Of a stretch of 64,000 nucleotides of DNA, positions 43,581-55,063 are shown piece by piece. Under the pieces are notes generated by a model that saw only the letters and a list, made by a program, of their open reading frames with translations, searched no databases and had not been told where the DNA came from. The translations under genes were made by a program, and so were the position numbers. Origin of the DNA: Narthecium ossifragum (Eukaryota > Streptophyta > Magnoliopsida > Dioscoreales > Nartheciaceae); NCBI GenBank assembly GCA_963920575.1, contig OY986970.1:22017274-22081273 (forward strand), written 5' to 3'. Within the stretch, counting starts at the first letter, position 1, and every line of letters begins with the position of its first letter.

Positions 43581-44191
43581 TATGAGACAATCCTACATGT
43601 AGTACGAAGTTCGGTAAACTCGAAGCCATTAATAAGGTCGTCAAGTATGCCGCTTACTTATAAAGCGCAATATAAGAACCTTATTATTACATAGGTAGTC
43701 AGACCTCTAGGTCATGCACACGACAATATTACCCCAATTCGGCTTTGTCCTGAGAGCGCCAAGGGTCTCCAAGACCTCTAGCTCATTAGAGAAAAATAGA
43801 CCCCATAGCACCACATAAATGTCGCTTAATTTCTATTCAACTCCTTAGATCAAGCCATAATGCTTCATGTTGCTACTTCAAAAAATTTAGAGACAATGCA
43901 CCTAAGTTGAGGGAACTAAAGAAATGATTCAACCAAATTTTAGTACCCCTAATCCTTGGTTATCTACAGCTGCTATGTATATTGAAAAATGATTTCTAAC
44001 CAACCCGGTGTGGGGTTGGCTCCCACCCAACCCAATGTGTCGCGTGCAGATCGTGCCACGTGTCCCACACATTTTTTAGAATTGCTACATCTGTGTATAT
44101 ACTTCTATATGTGTACAAGTATATATGTATATATATACATCTCAATGTGTATGTGCATATGTATATTTATATATGTATGCGTATGTGTATG
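43581..44191. other. Unassigned sequence ending in a TATG-rich microsatellite
   Basis: No gene. From 44090 to 44191 it is a degenerate tatatgtgtatg microsatellite, the target of the CACTA element. A short inverted motif (accaacccggtgtggggttgg) lies near 44000. The microsatellite resumes at 54394. Confidence 0.6.
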
Positions 44192-44204
44192 CACTACAAG
44201 AAAA

Positions 44205-44480
44205 TAGTCTTTTTGTGACAAGTTTTCAGTCACTATGGAAGAACTTGTCACTACAACTAGGTATTTAGTGAAAACAACATTATGTTATCACACATATATA
44301 GTCGTCATCTAATTACCTATGACAAGTGATTCTAGTTGTCATAAATTACATATGTTCCTGTGATGAGCTTTGATTGCTGTGACTAGAACGTGTCACTTTG
44401 ATGACGAGATATATTAGTTGTCACTAATATGGTTTAGTGACAATAAACACCTGTGACTAAAGGCATCAACATCGTAGATC
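44205..44480. repeat. Left subterminal repeats of the CACTA element
   Basis: About ten copies, in both directions, of the gtgacaa/ttgtcac core (for example ttgtgacaag, cttgtcactac, gttgtcactaat, tttagtgacaat). In En/Spm such subterminal copies bind the TNPA-type protein; here that role is inferred. Confidence 0.8.
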
Positions 44481-44794
44481 TCATTTATCCATCATCAGCC
44501 AATTATAGAGTCTAATCTTAACCCATCACAACCTTTCGATATGTTCTGATCCCAACCATCCATCTTCATCGACTCCTAATCTCCACCATCGCTTTCATTA
44601 AACACTTAACAAACCCTATCCATCTTCCCTTTTAAATTTTGTGGTTTTAGTAGGGAGCACCATAAGTAGATCTTATCCTACTAACAAAACAACAACAATT
44701 AGATTGAACTCCTTAACACCATCATAGAGTTTAAAAGACTCTTATACCCTTCTCTATTATCATCACCAGATCGCCTTTAAAACACCTCCCCCTC

Positions 44795-45365
44795 ACCTCC
44801 AGATCAGGCCGGCTCTCACCTCCTGATCCGCTGTCGCCGCCGCTCTCAGATCCAGATCCGTCGCCGTCCCCACCCCCTGATCCGTCGCCGGCCACTCCCA
44901 GATCCCGATCCGTCGCCGCCGCCGCTCCCAGATCCGTTGCCAGCCACCACCACCCCCAGATTCGGATCCGTCACTGGCCGCTCCAAGATCCAGATCCGCC
45001 GGGCCCCCCCCCCCAGATCCATCGCCAGCAGCTACAACCTCCAGATCCGCCCGGCCGCTCCCACCTCCAGATCCGTCGCCGACCGCTCCCAGATCTAGAT
45101 CCACCGGTGCCCCCAACCCCAGATCCATCGCCGAACTCTCCCAAATCCAGATCCACAACCGCCCTCACCCCCAGTTCCGTTGTCGGCCACTCCAACCTCC
45201 AGATACGTCGCCGACCGCTCCCAGATCCAGATCCGTCGCCGCCCCAACCCCTAGATCCGTCGCCGGCCGTTCCTAGATCCAGATCCGCTGCCGCCCCCAC
45301 CCCCATATCCGTCACCGGCCTCTCCCAGATCCAGATCCACCGTAGCTCCCACCCATATCCGTCGT
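44795..45365. repeat. GC-rich minisatellite (cagatccgtcgccg type) in the CACTA element
   Basis: Tandem, imperfect units built from ccagatccagatccgtcgcc and ggccgctccc, about 45-60 bp per full unit, cover some 570 bp. The minus-strand frame of the adjacent gag runs through the array as a Gly/Asp/Trp-rich peptide, which is an accident of the open array. Confidence 0.8.
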
Positions 45366-46794
45366 CGTCATAGGATGGAAACTTACGTTTAGGTACGTCG
45401 TCGTCATCGGGAAAGTCTTTGTCCGCAACAATGTTTTGCTCTTTTCCTTGCAGTGACGATGCAATGACTTCCTTTGCTGGAATCTCAACTTCTTTACCAC
45501 TTCTCAAAATGATTGTACTAGCATTTTCTCTTGGATTTATTACCGTTTGAGAGGGTAATTTTCTCGAACTTTGCGCCTCTAGCTTGCTAATTGCAGTCGC
45601 CATTTGGCCCACCTGATCTTCCAAACCTTGAATACTGACCTTTGCCTCTTGTTGAAATTGTTTTGTCTCCTGTTGAAATTGCAAAGTATTAGTGGCAAGG
45701 GATTTAACAATATCTTCTAAAGACATACCATAATTAGAAGTTGGGTTTGGTTGTTGTCTCGGGGGGTATGACAATCTATATTGTTGATATTGTTGGCCAG
45801 TTGGACGGATTTGAGTTGCGGGCTGATTTACTTGCCGATTCTCATAGTTGAGATTGGGGTGATCCCTCCTTCCCGGATTAGACGGGTTTGAATATGGATC
45901 ATACTTCCTTTGCGGTAGTTCAGGAAAACTACCTGCAACATTCACTTGTTCACTGGGCTCCTCTTGAAGAGTTGGGCACATATCGGTTGGATGACCTGTC
46001 ACAGAACAAATTGAACAAACCTTCGTTGTTTGCATATTGACGAAATTGAACAAACCTACAGACAATTGACGAACAAGAGAAGTTAGAGTCACAATATGTT
46101 GTTCAAGAGATGAAATATTTACCTCATTAACATGTTTTGAATAAGAATCAAGCCTAGTGTTAAATTGTTGAGAATTAGCCGCCATATTTGCAATCAAGTT
46201 CCATGCGGCTTCAGGAGTTTTATCTACTGAAGCTCCTCCACTAGTGGCATCAATCATACTCCTGTTAGTGGTTAGTAAGCCCTCATAAAAATATTGGATA
46301 AGTAATTGCTCACTAATTTGATAATGGGGACAACTTTCACAGAGTTTCTTGAAACGTTCTCAATACTCGTGTAGACACTCCCCGTTATGCTGCCTTACAC
46401 CACATATCTCTTTTCGAATGTTGGCCGCTCTTGAGGCTGGAAAATATTTCTCCAAAAACAACCTCTTCATCTCATTCCATGTGGTAATACTCCCAGAGGG
46501 TAGATAATAAAGCCAATCCTTAACCGAATCCTTCAAAGAAAACGGGAAGGCTCTCAATTTGATTTGATCTTCAGTCACCCCCATGGGTTTCATACTTGTG
46601 CACACAACATGAAGCTTTTTTAAATGCTTGTGAGGATCTTCACCTGCAAGTCCATGAAAAGTGGGTAAGAGATGTATTAGTCCAGATTTCTATTCGACAG
46701 TTGTAGCAACATCCAAAGTAGGGAATGTAATGCATAAGGGTTGTTGATTCAAATCTGGGGCTGCAAGCTCTATCAAAGTCTGATTTCCGGCCAT
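45366..46794 (-). pseudogene. Athila-like gag inside the CACTA element, truncated
   Basis: Starts MAGNQTLIELAAPDLNQQ at 46794, 341 bp after the primer site. One stop follows VATTVE, then the gag core (MKPMGVTEDQIKLRAFPF, LKDSVKDWLYYLPSGSITTW, LFLEKYFPASRAANIRKE), RSMIDATSGGASVDKTPEAA, and a zinc knuckle CSICSVTGHPTDMC; then the gag-protease linker (KLPSQTVINPREN, STIILRSGKEVEIP). At about 45366 (KFPSYDDD) it breaks off into the minisatellite, where relatives continue into protease. A frameshift lies near 46360. With the LTR at 47158 this is the 5' half of one element; everything downstream of gag is missing. Confidence 0.85.
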
Positions 46795-47134
46795 GACTTC
46801 CTCCTCTTCTAATTCAGAATAGCTAGCAAATAGGTGGTCAAGAGCCAAACCTGTGTAAAGTTCTCCTCAGAATTTATCCGAGCTTCCCTCCCTAACCTGT
46901 GTAAAGTTCTTTCTATCTCTGGATCGTACTGCAATTTGCCTTGATTGAAAGATCGAGTTATACTCATAAACAGTTAAGAAGACTCTAATAAACCAAGAAA
47001 AACAAATCAAGAAAAGGTCTAGAGTAATGAAGATAAATAAAAATTCTACGCTAAAACACTAATAAAAAAAAGTAAACTCTCTTTTTTTTATGGAAATAAA
47101 GATCACTATAAGCACAAAAATCAACTAGAATCAC

Positions 47135-47152
47135 TCCCCGGCAACGGCCCCA
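47135..47152 (-). other. Primer-binding site (tRNA-Asp) of the element in the CACTA transposon
   Basis: Minus strand TGGGGCCGTTGCCGGGGA has one mismatch to the tRNA-Asp complement. It lies five bases from the LTR end at 47158 and 341 bp upstream of the gag Met. Confidence 0.85.
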
Positions 47153-47157
47153 AAATT

Positions 47158-48718
47158 TGATGTGTTGTCGCGGGCACTCAAAAGTAAAACAAATACTCGT
47201 TAAAATAAATGTAGTAGTGTGAGTACGAGTCGATCCCACAAAGAGTGTTTAGCCTGGTTTTGTGCTTAGTGAACAAAGATGGGGGTATTAAGTGTGAGGA
47301 AAATAATAAAGAAACAATCTAAAGCGAAGAATCGAATTGAATCAAGAGAACAAACTTTGGTCTAAGTCAACATCCACCATCGAAATCTTTATAACTGATC
47401 ATTGATGCAAGTATAAATCAATTCATACCATGAATATTCACCATTAGAATTAAATTCGAATCTCTCCTCGATCATAATTAATTAGAAACAAACGATCTAA
47501 TCAACCCTAACTACTAAACAATCTAAGACAAGCGCTGTAGATTTAATCTAGTAGCAGCCTTAAGAATAGGGAGATCGATGAAGCTAAACAACACATGCAC
47601 ACGCGGTTGCATTTAATCTAGTCGAATATTCTTCTTAAGATCTATTAATCTCTGAAACGCAGTAAATCAATAGATCTCTGTTGCTTCGTAGATTAGAGGG
47701 ATCAAACAATTATGGATTTGATATCCAACCTAGCAGTAGATCGCAACAAATAATAAACTAGTAGACCTCCTAACAATTAGACAATACAATCATGAACATC
47801 CAATCACAGACGAACATTCAATACTCAAGTATAAACTGAACAATAAAAATAGATTAGATCTCACAATTTCATTGATTCCGAGGTTTCAGTTTCCTTGACC
47901 AAGAATCAAGATTTAGCCATGCAAGGCCATCCAGAACAATCCCGAAAAGATTCCAATAAGCTAAAGAAAACATAGGAAAAATATAAGAGTAGAAAATAGC
48001 TGCCAAAAGTATCTAGGAATCTCCCCTCAAACCCTAGAAAGAGTCTTATTTATAGCCTTAAAGTGTCTCCATCCTCGGATTAGATCTGAGCCGTTAATTT
48101 TCTTCACTGTGAAGGTAAGATCGATCCTTTGATATCAAAATCTTCAATTTCTGGCTATGCCCGAGGAAGATCGATCCTTTGATAGAAGCATGATCGATCC
48201 TTCTCAGTAGGATGGATCCTTCGATAGGAGAAAGATCGATCCTTCTCCTCGACGATTTCCTCAATATTCTCGAGTGAAAGGAGGATCGATCCTTCTGTGA
48301 TCATCTTAAAAGTATTCTCTCTGTCAGGTCTATCTACATAAAAGGATCGATCCTTTTAGGGAAAATGATCGATCTTTCTTTCCTGAGTATTTACTGTTTT
48401 GCCATCCAGACTGCGCCATTGGTACTAAAATTATCGTAACTTCCTCTAGGAAACTCGGAATCATGAACCATAAAATTCTCCAGAAACTAGACTTCAAGAG
48501 CTTTCCAACCATTTATGGAACATCATCTGGTTCTTCATAAGAAGGTACAGTTTAATCCTTCAAGTTGATCCATATACTCTTTTCAGCTTCTTTTCGACTT
48601 AAGGACTTCAATTGCATCCTAAATCAAAATAAACGAATAATGAGTGTATTTAGGTACCAAATAAGCCCAGGAAGCTAAGTAGTAAGGGGTAAAAATATAA
48701 CATTCTGTATCATCATCA
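47158..48718 (-). mobile_element. 5' LTR, family D-like, in the CACTA element
   Basis: Plus text runs from tgatgtgttgtcgcggg to tgtatcatcatca. The part 48380-48600 is closely similar to family D at 6690-6900 (complement of gttggaaagctcttgaag, ccgagtttcctagaggaag). A GATCGATC cluster (48118-48375) and a minus-strand TATA (complement of cttatttatag near 48050) are arranged as in D. The partner 3' LTR is absent, so no target duplication can be tested. Confidence 0.75.
48118..48375. repeat. GATCGATC cluster in the D-like LTR
   Basis: Eight copies of ggatcgatcc(tt) and agatcgatcc variants. Minus-strand U3, upstream of the TATA box. Confidence 0.8.
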
Positions 48719-49025
48719 ACGCCACGCTAGAGGAGTTTTGTAGAAAAGAGAAAAGAGAAAACGAAAGCTGAGATGCAGACTTGGCCGCCATGATCTCTGA
48801 GTTGATCAGCTTGACGAGATCCTCGTCGGAGTTGGTGCACTTTGTCGAGAAGAAATGGCGATGAATGAAATAGGCGAAAGTGGATGTGGTCCAACCTCCT
48901 ACCTTCCAAGTTACAAACACCTCTTCTCCTCCCCTTGTCCTCTTCCCAGAGCACTGACATCAGCGATGTATAAGCTATAGGCCAACCACCTTAGACATGG
49001 GATTCACTTGATAGAGGTTGAAAAG
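48719..49025 (-). pseudogene. Possible captured exon in the CACTA element
   Basis: A minus-strand frame reads FIHRHFFSTKCTNSDEDLVK and LINSEIMAAKSASQLSF between two LTR blocks. Composition looks coding and it is not part of the neighbouring LTRs, but I do not recognise the protein. It may be a host exon fragment or CACTA internal sequence. Confidence 0.3.
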
Positions 49026-50345
49026 TGTCGCGGCTTAACGCGCCCAATCAAAATTATAAATTTATAATCAAACTACTAACTAACTACTTTAGGGGTAGCT
49101 AGCAGTGAGTCCGAGTCGAATCCACAGGAAATGCGTATGAAAATAATTAAACTATCAAACTCAATCTAAGTATTCCTACAAGGATAGCAAAAGAAATGGT
49201 TTTTGGGTTTTAGGGTATGATAACTAAGAAAGCATGTAAATGATTCAATGGATAGAGTGAGGTCCTAGGGAATCACAATCCGGATTAGGCTTAATCGTAG
49301 CTTTCTAATGGATCAAGATATGCAATCCTATCGAGCCACTACAAAATCGACTACCTTGTGGCTAGCAAAGGTCATCGCTAACGAATAACTCGTAAGGACT
49401 ATCCGTCGCAATGGGTGTATGCTAGAAAGTCGACGATCGAGGGATAAGCTTCGCTCATCGTTAACGAGAGGTCGGATTAGGATCATTTCATCGCAAGGAA
49501 TGGGGTTGTATGGAATCGGGTAGTGGATCATGGTGGTTCTAGCACCTCGTATCCAAAACACTACAAAAGATATGATAGATGCTAGGTTAAATGTAGATTG
49601 GAGTGGTTCTAGCATGACCAAATCCCTAACCTAGAGCCAAGACTCCCTTAGATACAAGAGAAGGTGGTTCTAGCACAATCCCTCATTGAGGAATAAAAGC
49701 AAACACATGTTGGGCACAAGGTTCTAGCTTATGTATACCAAGGAATCCATCCATCCAACAATAGAATCCAACTATATAAAGATAGGAATGAAGAATAAAT
49801 CCATACAAACTTGTCTCAATAGGGTTTGGAACATCTAAAATTTCAAAGAAAACTATAAAGAAAACCTAAAACATCATGGTATTCCACTAGGTAAATAGAT
49901 TAGCTACTCATCTTCAATGAAGAAGCCATGGAGAAAAGATGGATCCGCCTCTTCTTCATCAATCTCCTCCCTCTTGGATGAGAGCTCCCTTCCTTGCCCA
50001 AGGGGGTTGCCCCTTTCCTTAGCCTCTTTTCATCCAAAAGATTCCTCTTTTGAAGAACCCTATGTCCCCTATTTATAGGCTCCAAAATAGTCCCATTCGG
50101 ATTTGATCTGCACCCTTTATTTTGCCTTGCTGGCAAGGAAAGATCAATCTTCTTAAGAAAAAGATCGATCATTTCTTCTCGTAAAACTGGCTGCTCCTGA
50201 GGAAGATCGATCATTTATAGGGAGAAGATCGATCATTTAAAACATCGCTCTCTGTCATCTCTGCTCCAATTTTCTTGTTGAGGTCTCTTGTACCTGGAAT
50301 ACCATAAAGATTATTAGTAATACTTTGCTCGGAAACTAACAAGGG
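49026..50345 (-). mobile_element. LTR-like block, probably a gypsy solo LTR, in the CACTA element
   Basis: Begins tgtcgcggcttaacgcgc and soon shows gagtccgagtcgaatccacagg, the motif that also lies near the primer-site end of the A-family LTRs. It carries a minus-strand TATA (complement of cctatttatagg at 50067) with a GATCGATC cluster beside it (50150-50240). The other border, around ttatattgtgta, is uncertain and no target duplication was found. Confidence 0.55.
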
Positions 50346-50394
50346 TAAGTTAAGGGATTATATTGTGTACTTTTAACGTCTCGTCACCACTGCC

Positions 50395-50825
50395 ATGAGC
50401 AGCTTCTTCGCCGGCAACCACCCAAACAGCACCACCTCCAAGATCCTCTCCCAGACCCTCAAAATCCCCTCCAAGAACTAGCGGCTCCACCTCCCTCTCG
50501 CCACCGCCGACCTCCTCCCTCCTCTTCCTCACCAACTACCTCTCCATCACCCCTCTACTCCTAAACTTCTCCCTCATCTTCCACGTCGGACCACTCATCG
50601 CCTCGGCACACCGAAGCACTCTTCCATCCTCGCATGGATCAAGAAGGACATCAAAGATCTCACCATCCTCGAGTCCATCTACGTGATCCTCTCCTTCTTC
50701 ATCTCTGCCACCATCTTAATAGCCACCATCTTTGTGTCGGCAGTGACCTACTTTGGCCGCCAGTGACGGCGGCGGAGCTACTGTCCATGATCCAGAAGTC
50801 ATGGAAGGCGCTCACCGCCCAGCTC
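50395..50825 (+). pseudogene. Captured fragment of a plant multi-pass membrane protein, low certainty
   Basis: Reads MSSFFAGNHPNSTTSKILSQ then TLKIPSKN and a stop, and continues across frameshifts as LFLTNYLSITPLLLNFSLIF, then WIKKDIKDLTILESIYVILS, FFISATILIATIFVSAVTYF. The hydrophobic segments resemble a plant family of uncharacterised multi-pass membrane proteins; this is recall, not a search. It lies immediately upstream of the LEA_2 fragment in the same direction. Broken by one stop and at least two frameshifts. Confidence 0.4.
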
Positions 50826-50849
50826 TGGAATCATAGTTGTCGTCCTAAT

Positions 50850-51240
50850 CATCAAGCCTAAGAAACCCCAATTCGATCTCCAGCAGGTTGTCGTCTAGTA
50901 CCTCCTCGTCGCCTCCCCATCTTCCTCCTCCCCATCTTCCTCCTCCCCCTCTTCTCCCACCGCCACCTCCTCCGCCTACTTGTCCCTCAACATAACCTTC
51001 GTCTTCGTGGCGAAGAACCCCAACAAGGTTGGGATCCGGTATACCCCCACGGAGCTTATGGTGATGTACCGTGGCATCCCGCTCGGGGAGGCTACGGTGG
51101 CGGGGTTTGATCAGCCCGCCCAAAGCATGCGCATCGTGGCCAGCCTGGTCGAAGTCCCCCACGTCGACGTTACCCATGCCGATGCGCTGGATCTCCTCCA
51201 TGTCGCCGACAGATTCGATGGCGAGGTCCGATAGGATGGA
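50850..51240 (+). pseudogene. Captured LEA_2 / NHL (NDR1-HIN1-like) gene fragment
   Basis: Reads KPKKPQFDLQQVVV, stop, YLLVA, a Ser/Pro run expanded from a CCTCCTCCCC-type repeat, then SAYLSLNITFVFVAKNPNKV, GIRYTPTELMVMYRGIPLGE, ATVAGFDQPAQSMRIVASL. This is the LEA_2 (water-stress and hypersensitive response) beta-sandwich region of plant NHL proteins, membrane-anchored stress and defence proteins. The N-terminal anchor and the C-terminal third are missing; the frame ends at tag at 51232. GC-rich codons as in the other captured fragments. Confidence 0.8.
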
Positions 51241-53925
51241 GGCGAGGATCTGGTAATTGACGAAGCCTAGGCTTCTTCGGCTTGACGGAGTTAGAGTTGG
51301 GACTAGGGTTTGGGTCATCAGAGGGGCAAAAAGGTCATCAGAAATACATAACCAACCATCACTTACTATAACTGACCTAAAATGGTGTTTAGACCTTAAA
51401 TCTAATAATGGTGGTGTACCAGTTAATAAGTTTGCTTGTTTTGGTGTAAACACTAATTATCTATAAAAAAATTTCCACCTATATCAAACCCACGCGTTGT
51501 CTCTCCTCCAACCCCACCCCCCACGATCATGTTCTCCACCTCATCTCCACCGATCGTGACATGACACCAGCCGCCGCACTCTCAATGCCGCCGCTCTCTC
51601 CTTGCCGGACCACACTAGGAGTATCCGCCTCCCTGGACTCTCTCTACCCTCGACCTTTCTCTCACGTTCACTCTCTTTCTTCGTCGCCCGCCACCCTCAC
51701 CATCTTCCGTTAACCCTGCCAACCCACCTCCCTCGTCGGAGAGCGGCGCTATGCCTAACCTTCTCCTCCTGCTCTTTAACGGAGCTTCTATCTGTCGGAT
51801 GCCACCACCTCGTTGTTTCCTCCTTGCTCCCCGACCCGACCCCCCATTCTCTCCTTCTAGTTTAGCCCTAAAATCTTGACAGGCCAGTACCCACTCGCCA
51901 TCCGCCAACTTTGCTGACCACTCCCCTCCTCATACCACTTCTCCAGCATCGCTGGGAACCTCGACCATCTCCTTCACAGGCCTCATCCTCCTTTCCTTGT
52001 CACCATCGCCTCAGTCGATCTCCTTTCCAAGTCTCCCTCTCTTCCCCTCGCCCCTCACTGCCGAGCCTCGCTGCTTCCAAATCGTCTCCTCCGAGACAGC
52101 ACCCACCGCCCTTCCTTCCTCAACCTATATATGTCGACAACCTCAACCTATGACGCTCAAGGATAGTCCAGCCTACGAGTATGCTTCTAACCTCTGTAGA
52201 CACTAATGGTGCCTTTTTCCTGTCCGTGGATTGTTTCAAGTGGAAAGGGTGGAGGAAAGGAGGATGAAGATACATATTAAAGGTACAACATCTTGCTATC
52301 ACTTTTGGTTTTGAGATTTGAGATTTGAGATTTGCAGTTTTTTTGAGTTTTAAGCATATGGGTTCTTGATGTATCATTGCTTCTTGATAGTTCATTACAT
52401 TGATGTTCATCTGTTTGTTCTATATGGTTAATGTGAATCTTTATTATATTTTATCCTTTTTCTTTGGACCTCTTACTATGTTGTTGCCTTTTATTTGGAT
52501 TTAGTTGTGAAAAAAGTCTTCTGCTCACCAAATTGCAAAAACCATATCCCCAATTGAACATCTGCGTCTAGCATTACAATAGGTCAGTTGCTACTCTATT
52601 GGCAAAGATTTTGAATAGTAGAGTATATCTATATTTCCTCGCTGAATTTCCAATGTTTTGCATTACAATATTGGGCATAAGTGCCGGAAAAAAGCTAGAT
52701 TTTTATATGTCAGCTTTTGGACATACTAACATTAATGGTACAGTTGGTAGAAAAAGATTATTGTGGCCAAAATCAATCTCAAATTTCTTTAGTCTCTGGC
52801 TTGTGCCTACTGTTCTCTCAAGGTATTTATATCTTTAAAGTTGCTCTTGCGATTAAGCCTTTTTCCTTAAAAATGAATATTCTATTGACCATGTGGATAT
52901 TCATAAGCATTAGTTAGATGGCAGTGGGATGAACAGTTGTGGTAGTGCTAATAACATATTAGTTTTATTTTGTCAATTACATAGATATGTAGGTTTAATA
53001 CCTACCAGGTTTTCCAAGTCATGTATATTAGCCTTTCATGCTTGTTACCTATATCAATGTTTGTAGGTGCTCCTTTGTGTTTAGAGTTATATCAAATCTG
53101 ATTAGGTGTATTCTTGTAGCCAGATAGGTCTATCTTTGGCCTATTTATAAATTCTCTTATTCTGATATGAGATTTAGATACCATTAGCTGCACACTTGAT
53201 AGGTAGTGTTCTGCAGCTTCTGCTTTTTGTTAAGGTAGGAATCTTGTAACTGAGATTATTTAAGGATTGTTTAGAGAGACAAACTTCAAAAGTATCTGCA
53301 ATGGATGTTGTCCATAGTGTAGTTATATTAGATTTTTTCATGTACTATATAGTTTTATAATAATATAAATCTAAGTATGCAGTCCCAATTTCTTTTGCTC
53401 TTTACCTTGTATAGGTCGACATATCACATGACTGACCTAATTTGTTAAAAATTTAGGTGACTTTTGATGGGTCAGACTTGTCGTTGTTTCTTGATTCACG
53501 TACGGGAACCTAAGTACAACATTTCTTCTCTCAATGCTGCTAGCTCTCAACCATCACAAAGATAAGTGAATTTGAAATTGCATATCCATGGTACGTGCTA
53601 GTTGGCTTCATTATTCATGGTAGTCTTAATGTTCATTTTACCAAAGTAATATATGTCATGATATTTATTTTGCAGGACATGGATCATTGGTCTTTTGTTT
53701 TAGGATTTCATAGCCTAATTTGAGAAACCTCTTTAGTTTTCTAGTTTTTTTTACATGTATCAAGAATTATGTACTAAACTTATGTTACTTAGACTACTCA
53801 TGGTTATAATAGTTTGGTTATGAAAGTTTAATTTATTGTGTTGTTCTTCTTGATATTTTAACATGTTTATTGGATCAAAGTAGCATGCACTATCTGACAG
53901 GTGGTTAGTCAATAATGTGTGACAA
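51241..53925. other. CACTA interior: CT-rich then AT-rich, no gene recognised
   Basis: 51470-52140 is C/T-rich with short Ser/Pro/Leu-rich frames (51602-51865) that match nothing I know. 52160-53925 is AT-rich with intron-like composition and no frame above 80 codons. If transposase exons exist they are decayed beyond recognition by eye. Confidence 0.5.
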
Positions 53926-54385
53926 TGAAGAATATTAATAATCATCAATTGTGATGATATTCATTGTCATTGATAAATCTAATTGTTACAACAATCACGT
54001 TATGTCACTATTTGTTGTATCTATGACGATAAGGGTGCTCACCGAAATGCTTAATAAACATCACAACATTGGATTGTGACAACAATTGTCACAGTAGGAA
54101 ATTTTTAGTGGCATTAATGTCGTCACTGATGGTTATAACGTTATCACTAATCCATCTCCCATTATGTTCTTGAACAAGATATAGTGACGTGTGTATACTA
54201 CACTGACAACAAAATTTGTAGTGGTATAGCTATAAGTGATAAGGCACATTTGTTGTCACCAAAGTATTAGCGATGGCTACACAAGCGACAACTCTTGTTG
54301 TCACTAAGGTCGTCACTAAAAAGACATTACTAATAAGAACTCTACCTTCAATGACACATAGTGTTGTTATTGAATCTATTTTTTC
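53926..54385. repeat. Right subterminal repeats of the CACTA element
   Basis: Numerous copies of tagtgac/ttgtcac cores (gtgacaatgaag, gttgtcactaag, tgtgacaacaattgtcac, tagtgacgtgtg) in both directions, mirroring the left end. Confidence 0.8.
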
Positions 54386-54393
54386 TTATAGTG

Positions 54394-54595
54394 ATGTGTG
54401 TGTGTATATATATTTATATATGTATGCGCATGTGGAGGAATTTTTTAAGGAGAACTGGTTCTTTAACTCTTGTAGAGAGAACCAACATCCCGGCCATCCG
54501 ATCCCATCGGACGGTCACGATGTAGACTTAAAAGCCACCCATCCACCCGAACCCATCCCCCCCATCCACTCGATCGTGACCCATCCCTCGCCCGT
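54394..54595. repeat. Microsatellite remainder and shared flank sequence
   Basis: After the CACTA element the TATG-type microsatellite continues to about 54430 and leads into ggaggaattttttaaggag, then cttgtagagagaaccaacat. The complement of this flank, again next to a TATG microsatellite, occurs at 61371-61425. So it belongs to a repeat family that includes a microsatellite. Confidence 0.65.
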
Positions 54596-55063
54596 GCCCT
54601 AGACATCGCCACCGGCATCCCTCGCCCCGTCCACCCTCGACCTTGCCATGCCCCCCTCGCCTCGTCAACCCAATCCCCATCCACCCTCGACCTCGCCCCC
54701 GCCTCCCTTGCCGCCGATGACCTCACTCCGGCCTCCCTCGACCCGGCCTCCCTCACCACATCCACCCTCGACCTCGCCCCGCCTCCCTCGCCCCGTCCAC
54801 CCACGACCTCGCCCGTCCTCTCTCGACCCGGCCTCCCTCACCCCGGCCTCCCTCACCCCGTCCTCCCTCGACCTCGCCTCAGCCTCCCTCACCCCGTCAA
54901 CCCTCGGCCTCACCCCGGCCTCCCTCGCTCCGTCCACCCGAGCCCTGTCCACCCTTGACCTCGCCCCGACCTCCCTCGTCCCGGCCTCCCTCGTCCCATC
55001 CACCCTCGACCTCGCCCCAGCCTCCCTCGCCCCGTCCACCCTCAAACTCGCCCCGGCCTCCCT
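54595..55063. repeat. C-rich minisatellite, left part
   Basis: Tandem units such as cctccctcgccccgtccacc and ctcgacctcgccccgg repeat with variation for about 470 bp; the array resumes at 57452 after a solo LTR. Long frames on both strands are by-products of the array. Confidence 0.85.

Larger units (their letters stand above)
44192..54393. mobile_element. CACTA transposon with nested and captured sequences
   Basis: The left end is CACTACAAGAAAATAG and the right end CTATTTTTTCTTATAGTG, an imperfect terminal inverted repeat of the En/Spm (CACTA) type. The 3-bp duplications atg at 44189-44191 and 54394-54396 are perfect. Both ends carry many copies of a TAGTGACAA/TTGTCACTA motif. Total 10,202 bp. 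No transposase (TNPD/TPase) motif is recognisable inside, so it is probably non-autonomous, though the AT-rich part 52160-53930 could hide decayed exons. It contains retrotransposon pieces and host gene fragments, as Pack-CACTA elements do. Confidence 0.9.
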
